DNA of 64,000 bases from JAYFRC01 sp034926415. Its GTDB lineage: Bacteria; Bacillota; Clostridia; Oscillospirales; Oscillospiraceae. The stretch lies in contig JAYFRC010000011.1 of the NCBI GenBank assembly GCA_034926415.1, forward strand, positions 1-64,000. The letters are read 5' to 3'. The notes beneath the pieces are model-generated. The model searched no databases. It was not told the DNA's origin and was given only the letters and a program-made list of their open reading frames with translations. Position 1 is the stretch's first letter, and each line of letters starts with the position of its first letter. Below, piece after piece: positions 1 through 8,249 of this stretch. The translations under genes were made by a program, and so were the position numbers.

Positions 1-671
1 ATCTTCTCCTTGATGATTTTTATGAGCGCGGCCTCGCTCTGCGCAAAATCCAGCGCGGAAGTGTCAAGCAGAACGGCATCAGGCGCCATCTTAAGCGGCG
101 CGGCGGCGCGGTTTTTGTCGTTTTCATCGCGAAGACGCATATCGCGGAGCACCTCTTCGTAGTCCTGCGGCGTACCGCGCTGACAAAGCTCCTCGCATCT
201 GCGGCGCGCGCGCGCCTCCGGCGAGGCGGTAAGGAAAATTTTTACATCCGCGTCCGGCAGTACCACCGTGCCTATATCTCGGCCGTCCATTATCACGTTG
301 CCTTTCCGCGCGGCGCTTCTCTGCATCTCGAGCAGGAACTTACGCACCGCTGGTATCGCCGCCACCGCTGAGGCATAGCGCGACATCTCTGGAAGCCGTA
401 TCTCATCCGTAACGTCGCGGCCTCCGACAAGCATGTGCTGAAGCGCGTCGGTGCCGTGGCAAAGTTCTATTTTCACATCCGGCAGCGCCGCTGCCACTGC
501 AGCTGCGTCGTCGGGGGATATTCCGTTTTCTTTCATATACCATCCGACGGAACGGTATATCGCGCCTGTATCCACATACAAAAACGACAGAGCGGCCGCA
601 GCCTGCTTTGCAAGAGTGCTCTTGCCGGCTCCGGCTGGTCCATCGATGGCGACGGCATGAAATTGAGGCAT
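1..671 (-). CDS. cmk: Cytidylate kinase (partial, C-terminus outside window)
   Basis: Phosphorylates CMP and dCMP with ATP in the cytoplasm (pyrimidine nucleotide salvage and synthesis). The translated N-terminus begins MPQFHAVAIDGPAGAGKST, the P-loop of the Cmk family, followed by the family's VDTGAIYRSVGWY segment. The ATG at 669-671 follows an AAAGGAG ribosome site. The reading frame is open to base 1, so the 3' end lies outside the window; about 223 residues are visible, close to the usual 215-230, so only a few are missing. It lies 55 bases downstream of the BaiN-type gene on the same strand, the usual Clostridia order (flavoprotein, cmk, then plsC and ispH). Confidence 0.93.
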   Translation of the reverse strand, partial: MPQFHAVAIDGPAGAGKSTLAKQAAAALSFLYVDTGAIYRSVGWYMKENGISPDDAAAVAAALPDVKIELCHGTDALQHMLVGGRDVTDEIRLPEMSRYASAVAAIPAVRKFLLEMQRSAARKGNVIMDGRDIGTVVLPDADVKIFLTASPEARARRRCEELCQRGTPQDYEEVLRDMRLRDENDKNRAAAPLKMAPDAVLLDTSALDFAQSEAALIKIIKEK

Positions 672-726
672 AGATTTATTCTCCTTTTGCGTATGGCGGG
701 CAAAGCAAAGCGCGCCCTGCGGCATC

Positions 727-1983
727 CTACTGCGGACGCTTTTCTGCCGCTACGGCTTCAGCCGCGGCAAGCCCGGCCGCGCGGCCTGTCGACCAAGCTA
801 TCTGGAGATTGAAGCCGCCAGTATACGCGTCGACGTCGATAAGTTCGCCCGCGAAATAAAGTCCCTTAACTTTTCTTGACTCCATGGTCGCCGGGTCTAT
901 TTCCGACGTTTTTACGCCTCCGGCTGTCACTATCGCCTCGCTCAGCGGGCGCGTGCCAGTGACGGTAAGCGTAAAGCGCTTGAGGGCGTCGATAAGCGCC
1001 CGGCGCTGCGCTTTGGTCATGGAATTGGCCTTTTCATCGATCGGTATGCCCGCGCGCTCGGCTATGACGGGAACCATTGAATGATTGACAAGCCCGGCAA
1101 GCAGGTTTGAACAGTCTCTGTTGCTCTGCTCCGAAATGTCGCGAAGTATGCGCGCGTCGAGTTTTTCCTCGCTCAGAGCCGGCTTTAAGTCGATGATAAG
1201 CCTGTAGCTGTCTTTTCCAAAATCGCGCATATGCGCGCTGGCAGACAGTACCATTGGTCCGGAGACGCCAAAATGCGTGAACAGCATCTCGCCGAAATCT
1301 TCGTAAACCGTTTTGTTTTTCGCGTTCTTGACGGTCAGCGCCGCATTGCGGAGCGACAATCCCTGCATCTGGGCGCAGCAGGCTTCCGCGCACTCGAGCG
1401 GGACAAGCGACGGTCTCGGCGCTATCACCGTGTGCCCGACCTTTTCAGCCATGGCGTAGCCGTCGCCAGTAGAGCCTGTACCCGGATACGAGGCTCCTCC
1501 GACAGCCAGTATGACGGCCTTTCCGTGATATTCTCCGCCCCTGCATTTTACGCCAACGGCTCGGCCGTCTTCGACTATTATTTCCTCCGCCGTCGCATGC
1601 GCGACGCGGACGCCAGCGCGTTTCATCGCTGCACGGAGGGTGTCGGTGACCTCATAAGCGGAATCCGACGCCGGAAACACGCGCATCCCCCGCTCGGTCT
1701 TAAGCTTCAGCCCATGCTTTTCGAAAAAATCCATGGCGGCGCGGCTGTCGAACTTTGTAAACGCGCTGAACAGAAAACGGCTGTTTCCCGGCACGGCTGC
1801 GAGCGCCTCCGACGCGGGACGGTCGTTCGTGATATTGCATCTGCCCTTGCCGGTAATGTTTATCTTGCGTCCCGGCTTTTCCATCTTTTCAAGGAGAACG
1901 ACGGACGCGCCGGCTTCTCCGGCGGTAACAGCCGCCATCATTCCGGACGCTCCGCCGCCCACAATAATTATATCGTCAGTCAT
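727..1983 (-). CDS. BaiN/RdsA-type NAD(P)/FAD-dependent oxidoreductase (HI0933 family)
   Basis: A cytoplasmic flavoprotein of the HI0933/YhiN/BaiN family. The dinucleotide-binding motif VGGGASG is at residues 8-14, and the family hallmark GRKINITGKGRCNITN is near residues 38-53. The C-terminal FAD-contact segment (FAGELIDVDAYTGGFN) lies near residue 380. The length of 418 aa is normal. The start overlaps the 3' end of the RpiR gene by 8 bases, implying translational coupling. BaiN of Clostridium scindens is named for bile-acid 7-dehydroxylation, but this family is near-universal in Firmicutes beside cmk. A bile-acid role should not be assumed; the true substrate is unknown. Confidence 0.85.
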   Translation of the reverse strand: MTDDIIIVGGGASGMMAAVTAGEAGASVVLLEKMEKPGRKINITGKGRCNITNDRPASEALAAVPGNSRFLFSAFTKFDSRAAMDFFEKHGLKLKTERGMRVFPASDSAYEVTDTLRAAMKRAGVRVAHATAEEIIVEDGRAVGVKCRGGEYHGKAVILAVGGASYPGTGSTGDGYAMAEKVGHTVIAPRPSLVPLECAEACCAQMQGLSLRNAALTVKNAKNKTVYEDFGEMLFTHFGVSGPMVLSASAHMRDFGKDSYRLIIDLKPALSEEKLDARILRDISEQSNRDCSNLLAGLVNHSMVPVIAERAGIPIDEKANSMTKAQRRALIDALKRFTLTVTGTRPLSEAIVTAGGVKTSEIDPATMESRKVKGLYFAGELIDVDAYTGGFNLQIAWSTGRAAGLAAAEAVAAEKRPQ

Positions 1984-2842
1984 TCAAGACCTTCTCATAA
2001 ACTCCGTATTCGCTCCAGATCTGCTCGAGACGCTCGAATGTGCTCGAGATGTCGGCGTTATTCCTGCGCCCGACGGCGACAATGAGCGCGTTCGTAAGGC
2101 TCAGCGGCGCTACCAGCGAATCGACAAACGAGACCATATCGCTCTTGGCAAACAGCGATATGTCCGCAATTTGGCAAAGAGGGGACGTCTCGCTGTCGGT
2201 TATTGCCATGACATCCGCCCCCTGGTCGAACGCGAACTGCATTGTGCTGACCGTGCGGCTTGAGTAGCGCGGAAAGCTGATGCCGATAAAAAGGTCGTCC
2301 TTTCCGATGTGCAGCGCCTGCTCGAATATCTCGCTGACGGACGTCGTGTGGAGCAAAACGACATTGTCGAACATAAGGTTGAAGTAAAATCCGAGGAACT
2401 CGGCAATAGCAGTAGACGAGCGGAGGCCCAGAATATATATCTTCTTCGCCGAAGTGATCCTGTCCACCGCCCTTTCAAATGCCGCGCGGTCGAGGCTGTC
2501 GAGCGTCATGCGCAGCTTCTCAATATCGCTCTGAAGAACCGTAGAAAGCATATCGCTAGTTCCGAGGCGGTCGTTTGAGACCTCTATACGCTGTATCGAC
2601 GTAAGCTTGTTGCGTATCATCTCCTGCAGCGCTCTCTGCATACTCGGATACCCGTCGTAGCCGAGCTCCGCCGCAAAACGAACGACGGTCGACTCGCTGG
2701 CGGAAACGGCTTTGCCAAGCTTGCTGGCAGTCATAAAAGCCGCCTTGTCGTAGTTTTCGAGTATGTAATTGGCTATATATCTCTGGCGCTTTGAAAAACC
2801 GTTCATGTTTGTCTGAATTATAGAAAGAACGTCCTTTTGCAT
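1976..2842 (-). CDS. MurR/RpiR family transcriptional regulator
   Basis: 288 aa, normal for the family. The N-terminal RpiR helix-turn-helix domain (about residues 1-77) contains the recognition region KLGKAVSASESTVVRFAAELGY. A C-terminal SIS sugar-phosphate-binding fold starts near KKIYILGLRSS (about 133-143). Family members sense phosphosugars, often amino sugars, and repress nearby genes. No sugar gene is adjacent here; the gene leads a short minus-strand group with the BaiN-type gene and cmk. It has its own promoter (2873-2901), and an A/G-rich ribosome site precedes the ATG. The ligand is not predictable. Confidence 0.88.
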   Translation of the reverse strand: MQKDVLSIIQTNMNGFSKRQRYIANYILENYDKAAFMTASKLGKAVSASESTVVRFAAELGYDGYPSMQRALQEMIRNKLTSIQRIEVSNDRLGTSDMLSTVLQSDIEKLRMTLDSLDRAAFERAVDRITSAKKIYILGLRSSTAIAEFLGFYFNLMFDNVVLLHTTSVSEIFEQALHIGKDDLFIGISFPRYSSRTVSTMQFAFDQGADVMAITDSETSPLCQIADISLFAKSDMVSFVDSLVAPLSLTNALIVAVGRRNNADISSTFERLEQIWSEYGVYEKVLND

Positions 2843-2872
2843 ATTTCCCGCTCCTTTTTTTATATCTGATTT

Positions 2873-2901
2873 ATTTTAACGGATATCCTGCAAAAATGCA
2901 A
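2873..2901 (-). promoter_or_regulatory. Sigma-A-like promoter of the rpiR gene
   Basis: On the minus strand, -35 TTGCAT (2896-2901) and -10 TAAAAT (2873-2878) are separated by 17 bases, about 30 bases upstream of the RpiR start codon. The -35 box overlaps the descending arm of the rluB terminator. Confidence 0.55.
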
Positions 2902-2949
2902 GAGCATTCTGCGAAACATGCATTTCAGTCCCGCAAAATGCGCTTGCAT
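2892..2949 (-). terminator. Intrinsic terminator after rluB
   Basis: The 18-base arms 2896-2913 and 2932-2949 are complementary except for two mismatches. They start directly after the rluB stop codon and are followed on the minus strand by a short T run. This ends the scpA-to-rluB operon. Confidence 0.7.
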
Positions 2950-3666
2950 TCAAATATTTACTTCTTTTTTTAGCACAAGAACTTCTTCTGGCTTCAAAAA
3001 TCTCCATTTGCCAGGAGCGAGATCCCCAAGAGCGAGCGTCCCCTCCCGCACGCGGCAAAGCCGAAGCACCTTGAGTCCGACAGCGGAACACATCCTTCGC
3101 ACCTGGCGGTTTTTGCCCTCGTGTATCGTCACGCGGAGCACCGCGCCTCCGCCCTCTTTCCCTATTATGTCGACCTTAGGCTGACATATTTTCTCGCCTT
3201 CGAGCTCCGTCATACCGCGAAGCGGCGAAAGCGAGGCGGCCGCATCGCCGGAAACGAGTACCTCGTAGACTTTTCTGACCCCGCTGCTCGGATGCGTCAG
3301 CGCGTTCGTGAGATCTCCGTCGTTCGTGAGCAGGAGCAGCCCCTCGGAATCCATATCGAGGCGGCCGACGGGATAGACTCTTCCGCCGCAGCCGCGCGTC
3401 AGCTCCGTCACGGTGCGTCTCCCCTTTTCGTCGGAAGCTGTAGCGACGCAGCCGCGCGGTTTATTGAGCATGACATATATTTTTTCGGCAGAGTGCGGAA
3501 GCGGCTTTTCGTCGACGCATATTGCATCGGTATCCAGATCTGCTTTTTCGCCTATTGCAGCTGTTTTGCCGTTTACACTGACGCGGCCGTCCTTTATCAG
3601 CTTTTCGGCTGCACGGCGGGAACAAACACCTTTTTCCGAAAGTATCTTCTGTATTCTCTCTTCCAA
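2950..3666 (-). CDS. rluB: Ribosomal large subunit pseudouridine synthase B
   Basis: Converts a uridine in 23S rRNA (helix 89 region, around 2605 in E. coli numbering) to pseudouridine. An S4 RNA-binding domain (residues 1-60, KILSEKGVCSRRAAEKLI) is followed by the RsuA/RluB catalytic domain with GRLDMDSEGLLLLTNDG; the catalytic aspartate is residue 104. EGKNRQVRRM near the C-terminus is also a family signature. A TTG start at 3664-3666 is chosen because GGTGAGG lies 5 bases upstream and the frame then begins 16 bases after the dac stop. The ATG at 3720 would overlap dac and lacks a good ribosome site. The protein is 238 aa. rluB near scpAB and a carboxypeptidase is conserved in Bacillus and Clostridia. 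Confidence 0.9.
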   Translation of the reverse strand: MEERIQKILSEKGVCSRRAAEKLIKDGRVSVNGKTAAIGEKADLDTDAICVDEKPLPHSAEKIYVMLNKPRGCVATASDEKGRRTVTELTRGCGGRVYPVGRLDMDSEGLLLLTNDGDLTNALTHPSSGVRKVYEVLVSGDAAASLSPLRGMTELEGEKICQPKVDIIGKEGGGAVLRVTIHEGKNRQVRRMCSAVGLKVLRLCRVREGTLALGDLAPGKWRFLKPEEVLVLKKEVNI

Positions 3667-3682
3667 ACGAGCCTCACCAATC

Positions 3683-4804
3683 TTATTTTCCGAACGGGAG
3701 CATACGCAGTATGCGCTCAAGGATACCTTCCCCTCCGTCGTCTTTTTTAATATTTACGCGTGTCGCCGCATCCACGCTTCCGCCGCAGACGAGCGCGACG
3801 CTGCCTATCTCGTTTTCGCCGAGATAAAAGCGCATCTCGCCTATCTCGTCCCCGGCATGCACCGGCGCTTCAAGTTTGTCCGGAAGGCTTATTACGCGCG
3901 TAATGTGCTCGTCCGCCGCGAGGGGATAAGAAAAGTAACTGTCCGCGACAGCGGATACCGACGGTAGAACGCCGCCGTCAACACGGAGCACCGACACGCT
4001 CTCTCCGGCGGATACAAGCTCTGTTTCACTGTACGCTCCGAAACCGTAATCGTACAGCGCAATATGGTCGTCCCAGTCGTTCCCGTCGCGAAGCGTTACG
4101 GCAATGAGCGTCATGCCGTTCCTTTCCACGCAGGAAACGAGGGTGCGGCCCGCAGCTTTGGTATAGCCCGTCTTAAGTCCGACGCAGCCGCCGTACATCT
4201 CGAGCAGCTTGTTGTGGTTCGTCATCGTTCTTCCGCCTATGCTTATGCTCTGCGTCGACACTATACGCGCAAAAGTCGAGTTTTTCATGGCATAGGCAGC
4301 GAGACGCGCCATATCGGATGCGCTCGAATACTGTTTTTCGTCGTCGAGCCCGCTCGGGTTGGCGAACGAAGTATGAGTCATACCGAGCTCCGCCGCCTTT
4401 GCGTTCATCATGGCGACGAAGTTGTCAACTCCGCCGCCCACGGCGTCCGCTATCGCCATCGACGCATCGTTGCCGCTGCAAAGAAGCAGTCCGTAAAGCA
4501 GCGTCTCAAGGCTCACTTTTTCGCCAGAGGTCAGGTACATGGCCGAGCCTTCGGTATTCGCGCTCTTAGCATCCACCGTTATTACATCGTCGCTGTTTCC
4601 GTTTTCTATGGCGACGATGGCTGTCATTATTTTTGTCGTGCTGGCTATGAGCCGCTCGTCATCGGCATTTTTTGAGTACAGCACGCGTCCGCTGTCCGCT
4701 TCTATAAGTATCGCCGAGGCCGCGGAAGTCTCCACGGCAAACGCGCTTTGCGTCGCAAGCGCCGCGCATATGAGCGCTAGTGCGAGCAGTCGCTTTAATT
4801 TCAT
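3683..4804 (-). CDS. D-alanyl-D-alanine carboxypeptidase (DacF/DacB type, S11)
   Basis: A penicillin-binding protein that trims the terminal D-Ala of peptidoglycan stem peptides outside the membrane. Residues 1-23 form a signal peptide ending at AFA. The serine peptidase motifs are present: STTK at 55-58 (nucleophile Ser55, Lys58), SGN at 110-112 and KTG at 211-213. A C-terminal PBP5-like domain follows, and the last 20 residues could form an amphipathic membrane anchor. At 373 aa it has family length. It lies directly after gerW and before rluB, and GAGGTGA precedes the ATG. The sporulation neighbours suggest a role in cortex formation like DacF or DacB, but the sequence alone does not separate these. 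Confidence 0.9.
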   Translation of the reverse strand: MKLKRLLALALICAALATQSAFAVETSAASAILIEADSGRVLYSKNADDERLIASTTKIMTAIVAIENGNSDDVITVDAKSANTEGSAMYLTSGEKVSLETLLYGLLLCSGNDASMAIADAVGGGVDNFVAMMNAKAAELGMTHTSFANPSGLDDEKQYSSASDMARLAAYAMKNSTFARIVSTQSISIGGRTMTNHNKLLEMYGGCVGLKTGYTKAAGRTLVSCVERNGMTLIAVTLRDGNDWDDHIALYDYGFGAYSETELVSAGESVSVLRVDGGVLPSVSAVADSYFSYPLAADEHITRVISLPDKLEAPVHAGDEIGEMRFYLGENEIGSVALVCGGSVDAATRVNIKKDDGGEGILERILRMLPFGK

Positions 4805-4837
4805 CAGATCACCTCACGGTGACCTTAGTATAACCTT

Positions 4838-5218
4838 TTACTCCTGCTCTTTTTTGTCTAACAGCGCGCCAATTTTATCCACGATATCGGGAGCCATGTC
4901 GATTATGCGGTCTATGGTCCCGGATGGCGGCGCGCCGACAGGCAGGACGCGGGTGTATCCGTCCTTGATAACGATGAAAGCCACTGGAGCTATATCGACT
5001 CCTGCGCCGCTTCCACCGGCAAAATTATCCTTTGTGGGACCCTTGCCGTAGTCTCCTCCGCCGCTGCCGAAGCCGAAGCTTAATCTCGACACCGGTATGA
5101 GAGTCACACCATCGGGCGTGGTTATCGGCTGACCGACAATAGAATTGCTGTCCACCATGGCGCGTATCTTTTCCATGGTCGTCTCCATCAGCTCGCTCAC
5201 AGGATGCTTGTTATCCAT
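4838..5218 (-). CDS. gerW: GerW/YtfJ family sporulation protein
   Basis: A small spore protein (126 aa) of the GerW/YtfJ family, in Bacillus needed for normal germination and made in the forespore. The family core is clear: IVGQPITTPDGVTLIPVSRL followed by the Gly-rich stretch FGFGSGGGDYG and GGSGAGV, then a hydrophobic strand VAFIVIKDG and the C-terminal helix. It lies between the DUF2953 gene and dac, an order found in many Clostridia. An A/G-rich ribosome site lies upstream of the ATG. No separate promoter was recognised; it may be read from the scpA operon or from an internal forespore promoter. Confidence 0.88.
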   Translation of the reverse strand: MDNKHPVSELMETTMEKIRAMVDSNSIVGQPITTPDGVTLIPVSRLSFGFGSGGGDYGKGPTKDNFAGGSGAGVDIAPVAFIVIKDGYTRVLPVGAPPSGTIDRIIDMAPDIVDKIGALLDKKEQE

Positions 5219-5236
5219 TTGTACGACTTCCTTTCT

Positions 5237-5875
5237 TCATGCTGCCTTATCTTTATTTTTTTCTTTTTTCTCATCAACTATTTTTCCAGATTTTAAAAAC
5301 TTAAATACAGCTTTCATTATCGGGATTCCAGCCGCCGCCATGACAGAAAAACCTGTATACATCCGGATGTGCAGAACAATCTCGCCCGACGCCTTTGTCT
5401 CCCGCGCTTCGTAATCTAGCGATATGTCTATATCGCGCTTTTTTATCCGCGCCGCGTTCTCGACGATAGGAACTATCGTCCACACGAGAGCGTTCGCCTT
5501 TCCGTAGCGTTCAGCGGCCTTTGCGGGAGTTTCTCCTCCGACCGCGAGGCTAAGACGCAAATAGTCTATCCGCAGACCTCCGGCGGCCTTCGCAAGCGCG
5601 CGTTTGGCCGAAGGCAGTATATCGAATATAAGCGTTTTTATATCTTCAGCACCGTGTTTTCTCTTTTGTTTGGCCTTTTTCTTTTCAGACGGCCTTTTTT
5701 TCTTTGCCCTTCCGGGCCCGGCCTGCTTTTCCTTTTTTGGAATAAGCTGTATCTTCACCGGCCCGACACGGACCCATAAAAACAGTTTTTCGTCGTACAG
5801 CACCCGCACACCGACGCTTAATGACAGCAAAAGAGCAACGAGCGCCGCAATTATAAGAAATATTACATAAAGCAG
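5237..5875 (-). CDS. DUF2953 domain membrane protein, probable CTG start
   Basis: Upstream partner of GerW (YtfI-like in Bacillus). The frame gives an N-terminal transmembrane helix (LLYVIFLIIAALVALLLS), then VGVRVLYDEKLFLWVRVGPV, a highly Lys-rich linker (about residues 50-75) and a conserved C-terminal segment ending in another Lys-rich tail. No ATG, GTG or TTG precedes the membrane helix. An in-frame stop lies at 5891-5893 and an AGGGAGG ribosome site lies just after it, 8 bases before a CTG codon at 5873-5875, so I place the start there (212 aa). Starting at the TTG at 5828-5830 instead would delete most of the helix. The function of the family is not established; a spore role is inferred from gerW. 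Confidence 0.72.
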   Translation of the reverse strand: MLYVIFLIIAALVALLLSLSVGVRVLYDEKLFLWVRVGPVKIQLIPKKEKQAGPGRAKKKRPSEKKKAKQKRKHGAEDIKTLIFDILPSAKRALAKAAGGLRIDYLRLSLAVGGETPAKAAERYGKANALVWTIVPIVENAARIKKRDIDISLDYEARETKASGEIVLHIRMYTGFSVMAAAGIPIMKAVFKFLKSGKIVDEKKEKNKDKAA

Positions 5876-5915
5876 TGCCGCCGCCTCCCTTCAAAGTCCG
5901 TTTGCCGTGCGGATT

Positions 5916-6584
5916 TTATTCGTCAGTCCCGTCCGATGAGGACGAAAACGGCGCGTCGTAGTTTTCCGTTTCATTCAAATCCTTATCCTCGCCATTTTTT
6001 GCCGACGGTACCGGCGGCGCGGATATCTGTCCGTCGTCTCCTAGACGCATCTGGCCGTCCTGCTCGATTCCGGGCATGGCCGGAAGCTCGTCAAGCGATG
6101 ACAAATGGAACGCGCGGAGAAAATCCTTAGTCGTGCGGTAAAGTCTCGGCCTTCCTGGAACCTGAAGCCTGCCGCACTCCTCTATAAGGCGGCGGTCAAG
6201 CAGCAGTCCGACGGTATAAGCACTGTCCACGCCGCGTATCTGGTCGATATAGGCACGCGTGGTCGGCTGATAATATGCAATTATCGTAAGGACTTCCAGC
6301 GTCGGCTGGGACAGCTTCGCCGGTTTTCTTATCTCGAACGCCCTGCGTATCACCTCGGCGTGGTCCGGCGAGGAAACCAACTGATACTGGCTGTCCATCT
6401 GCACAAGGCGTATGCCGCGGCGCTCGTACGCGTAATAATCCTCAAGCCGCGACAGAGTAGTCTGAACCGTCTCTTTGTCCATGTCAAGAGCGAGGCATAT
6501 GCGATCCAGCTCGACCGGCTCGCCCGACGCAAACAGTATTCCCTCTATCGCGGCTTCAATCTCTTTAGTTTCGTTTGTTTCCAT
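5916..6584 (-). CDS. scpB: Segregation and condensation protein B
   Basis: Winged-helix partner of ScpA in the SMC-ScpAB condensin complex that compacts and segregates chromosomes. Family features are IEGILFASGEPVELDRI at the N-terminus, the YQLVSSPDHAEVIRR segment and the second winged helix TLEVLTIIAYYQPTTRAYIDQIRGV with the usual LLDRRLIEECGR. At 222 aa it is slightly long; the acidic, Ser-rich C-terminal tail (after about residue 175) is poorly conserved in the family. It starts 10 bases after scpA with an AAAGGA ribosome site. Confidence 0.95.
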   Translation of the reverse strand: METNETKEIEAAIEGILFASGEPVELDRICLALDMDKETVQTTLSRLEDYYAYERRGIRLVQMDSQYQLVSSPDHAEVIRRAFEIRKPAKLSQPTLEVLTIIAYYQPTTRAYIDQIRGVDSAYTVGLLLDRRLIEECGRLQVPGRPRLYRTTKDFLRAFHLSSLDELPAMPGIEQDGQMRLGDDGQISAPPVPSAKNGEDKDLNETENYDAPFSSSSDGTDE

Positions 6585-6594
6585 ACCGTTTCCT

Positions 6595-7380
6595 TTACAA
6601 AGTTATATTTTCGCTGAGGTTTTCGCCGCCTGATACGGTGCAGTCCGTTTCGCTTCCGGCGAGCTTTATCGCCCTCGCCCTGCATAGCTCGAGCACGGCG
6701 AGAAACGTCGCGACCACCTCGCTTCTGCTTTTGTTCCCGCGGAACAGAAGCAGAAAGCGCGTCATACCATGTTTTATTATTCGCGAGACTATCTCGCTCG
6801 CCTTGCCCTGAACGGGATACGGATCGTGCATCACTATTCCGTCGAAAGCTGAAAGCGGCGGCGGAGCCTGCTCTCCCGCGCGGTCAAGCACGTCCTGAAG
6901 CGCTAAGACGAGGTCCGCCTTTTCCTGGTCGTATTCGTATATCTTACCGCGCTCGACAGGCTCGGGAGGCTTTGTGATTATATCGCGCCCGAATTCCCCG
7001 CGCACGGCCAGCTTTCCGGCAATGTCCTTTATTTTAGCATAGTCCTCGCTGCGCTTGCGCTCCTCGAGGGAGCGTATAAGGTCGCTCATCTCGCTCTGAG
7101 CTTCCTCGTCCTCAATCGAAAGTATCATGCGCGTTTTTATATACACGAGGTGCGCGGCCATGGTGACAAACTCGCTCGCTACCTCAAGGTCAAGCTTTCT
7201 GCGATGCTCGATATACTCGCGGTACTGGTCGAGGATAAGCGAAATCTGTATGTTCTGTATTTCCATTTTGTTCCTGCTGAGCAGGTACAGTATCAGGTCG
7301 AGGGGGCCGACAAAATCCTGGAGCGCCTCTTCCTCTCTGACGTGAACGACGCCTGTGAGCCTGAATATGGGGCTGTCCAT
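6595..7380 (-). CDS. scpA: Segregation and condensation protein A (kleisin)
   Basis: The kleisin of the bacterial SMC complex; it bridges SMC heads and binds ScpB. The 261-aa protein has the diagnostic N-terminal DFVGPLDLILYLLSRNKMEIQNI, the helix EFVTMAAHLVYIKTRMIL and the C-terminal winged-helix segment FLAVLELCRARAIKL. A strong GGAGGGAGG site precedes the ATG. It lies directly downstream of the M50 protease gene and heads the scpA-scpB-DUF2953-gerW-dac-rluB series. Confidence 0.95.
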   Translation of the reverse strand: MDSPIFRLTGVVHVREEEALQDFVGPLDLILYLLSRNKMEIQNIQISLILDQYREYIEHRRKLDLEVASEFVTMAAHLVYIKTRMILSIEDEEAQSEMSDLIRSLEERKRSEDYAKIKDIAGKLAVRGEFGRDIITKPPEPVERGKIYEYDQEKADLVLALQDVLDRAGEQAPPPLSAFDGIVMHDPYPVQGKASEIVSRIIKHGMTRFLLLFRGNKSRSEVVATFLAVLELCRARAIKLAGSETDCTVSGGENLSENITL

Positions 7381-7395
7381 TTTAGTCCTCCCTCC

Positions 7396-8055
7396 TCAAA
7401 ACCCGGCGAGCGCGCTCAGCCATTTGAAAGCCGCCTGTATCGCGTAGGCAAGAAAGCCCTGCCCCACGCCGAGAAACGCTATAGCCAGTATTATTAAAAA
7501 TCCATACTGCTCGTACCGCATCAGCCTCATGTACGTGCTGTCTGGAAGCACCACCGCGAGAATCTTGGATCCGTCAAGCGGAGGTATGGGAATGAGATTG
7601 AAGACTCCGAGGCCGACGCTTAAATACGCGCAGGAATAGAGGAATCTGAAAATGGCGATATTGAGCGTCGTCGCCGCCGCGTGATCCATCATCCAGCCCG
7701 CAGGGACGAGCAGTATAAACGCGAGAAGAAGATTGGAGACCGGCCCGGCCAGCGCGGTTATCGCCATGCCGGACTTCGGGTTTTTGAAATAGCGCATGTC
7801 CACCGGAACCGGCTTTGCCCAGCCGAATCCGGCTATAAACATCATTATAAGGCCTATCGGGTCGATATGGCGAATCGGGTTGAGCGACAGCCGGTGCTGC
7901 TGCTTGGCCGTCGGGTCTCCGAGCGCGTAGGCCGCGAGACCGTGGCACGTCTCGTGCACGGATAGGCATAGAAGCACCGCTACGACGCGGATGATTATGC
8001 TCTGCAGATTCGACAGGTCTATAAGCTGAACAAGATTAGATATATAATTGCTCAA
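7396..8055 (-). CDS. Site-2 protease family (M50) membrane metalloprotease
   Basis: Integral membrane zinc protease of the YwhC/M50 type. The zinc site HETCH is at residues 34-38 in the first membrane segment, and the second ligand region is NLIPIPPLDG. Four to five hydrophobic segments are visible. I chose the TTG at 8053-8055: GAGGAG lies 7 bases upstream, whereas the ATG at 8070 is only 6 bases from a TATAAT box (8077-8082) and has no ribosome site. Starts at 8061 or 8070 add 2 or 5 residues. Proteins of this type often sit before scpA in Clostridia; the substrate is unknown. Confidence 0.85.
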   Translation of the reverse strand: MSNYISNLVQLIDLSNLQSIIIRVVAVLLCLSVHETCHGLAAYALGDPTAKQQHRLSLNPIRHIDPIGLIMMFIAGFGWAKPVPVDMRYFKNPKSGMAITALAGPVSNLLLAFILLVPAGWMMDHAAATTLNIAIFRFLYSCAYLSVGLGVFNLIPIPPLDGSKILAVVLPDSTYMRLMRYEQYGFLIILAIAFLGVGQGFLAYAIQAAFKWLSALAGF

Positions 8056-8094
8056 CGTCATTCTCCTCATGGGTATATTATAGTTAGTTTATGT

Positions 8095-8112
8095 TACCAC
8101 AAAACGGTGGTA
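8095..8112. promoter_or_regulatory. Small palindrome between M50 and ilvE promoters
   Basis: TACCAC, a 6-base spacer and GTGGTA form an inverted repeat in the divergent region between the M50 protease gene and ilvE, just upstream of the M50 -10 box. It is a possible operator; no regulator is assigned. Confidence 0.25.
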
Positions 8113-8186
8113 TTGACAAGTTTTGCTTTGCCGCTTTTGGCCGTATATAATCGGCATTTTTTGACTTTTTTGCCCGCTGTGATTAC

Positions 8187-8215
8187 TTGACACGACTTTA
8201 CCTCGGTATTATAAT
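8187..8215 (+). promoter_or_regulatory. Consensus sigma-A promoter of ilvE
   Basis: A perfect TTGACA (8187-8192), a 17-base spacer and a perfect TATAAT (8210-8215). The start codon follows 34 bases later, leaving a short leader with no obvious attenuator or T-box. Confidence 0.85.
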
Positions 8216-8249
8216 TACCTGTAATTTTACTTGGAAGGAAGCAATAAGT

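Noticed and set aside
727..1983. Bile-acid 7-dehydroxylation role for the BaiN-type gene
   Set aside because: No other bai genes are present, and this family next to cmk is common in Clostridia regardless of bile metabolism.
1231..2085. Long open frame on the strand opposite the BaiN and RpiR genes
   Set aside because: The two minus-strand proteins have clear family motifs; the opposite frame has none and is a by-product of high GC.
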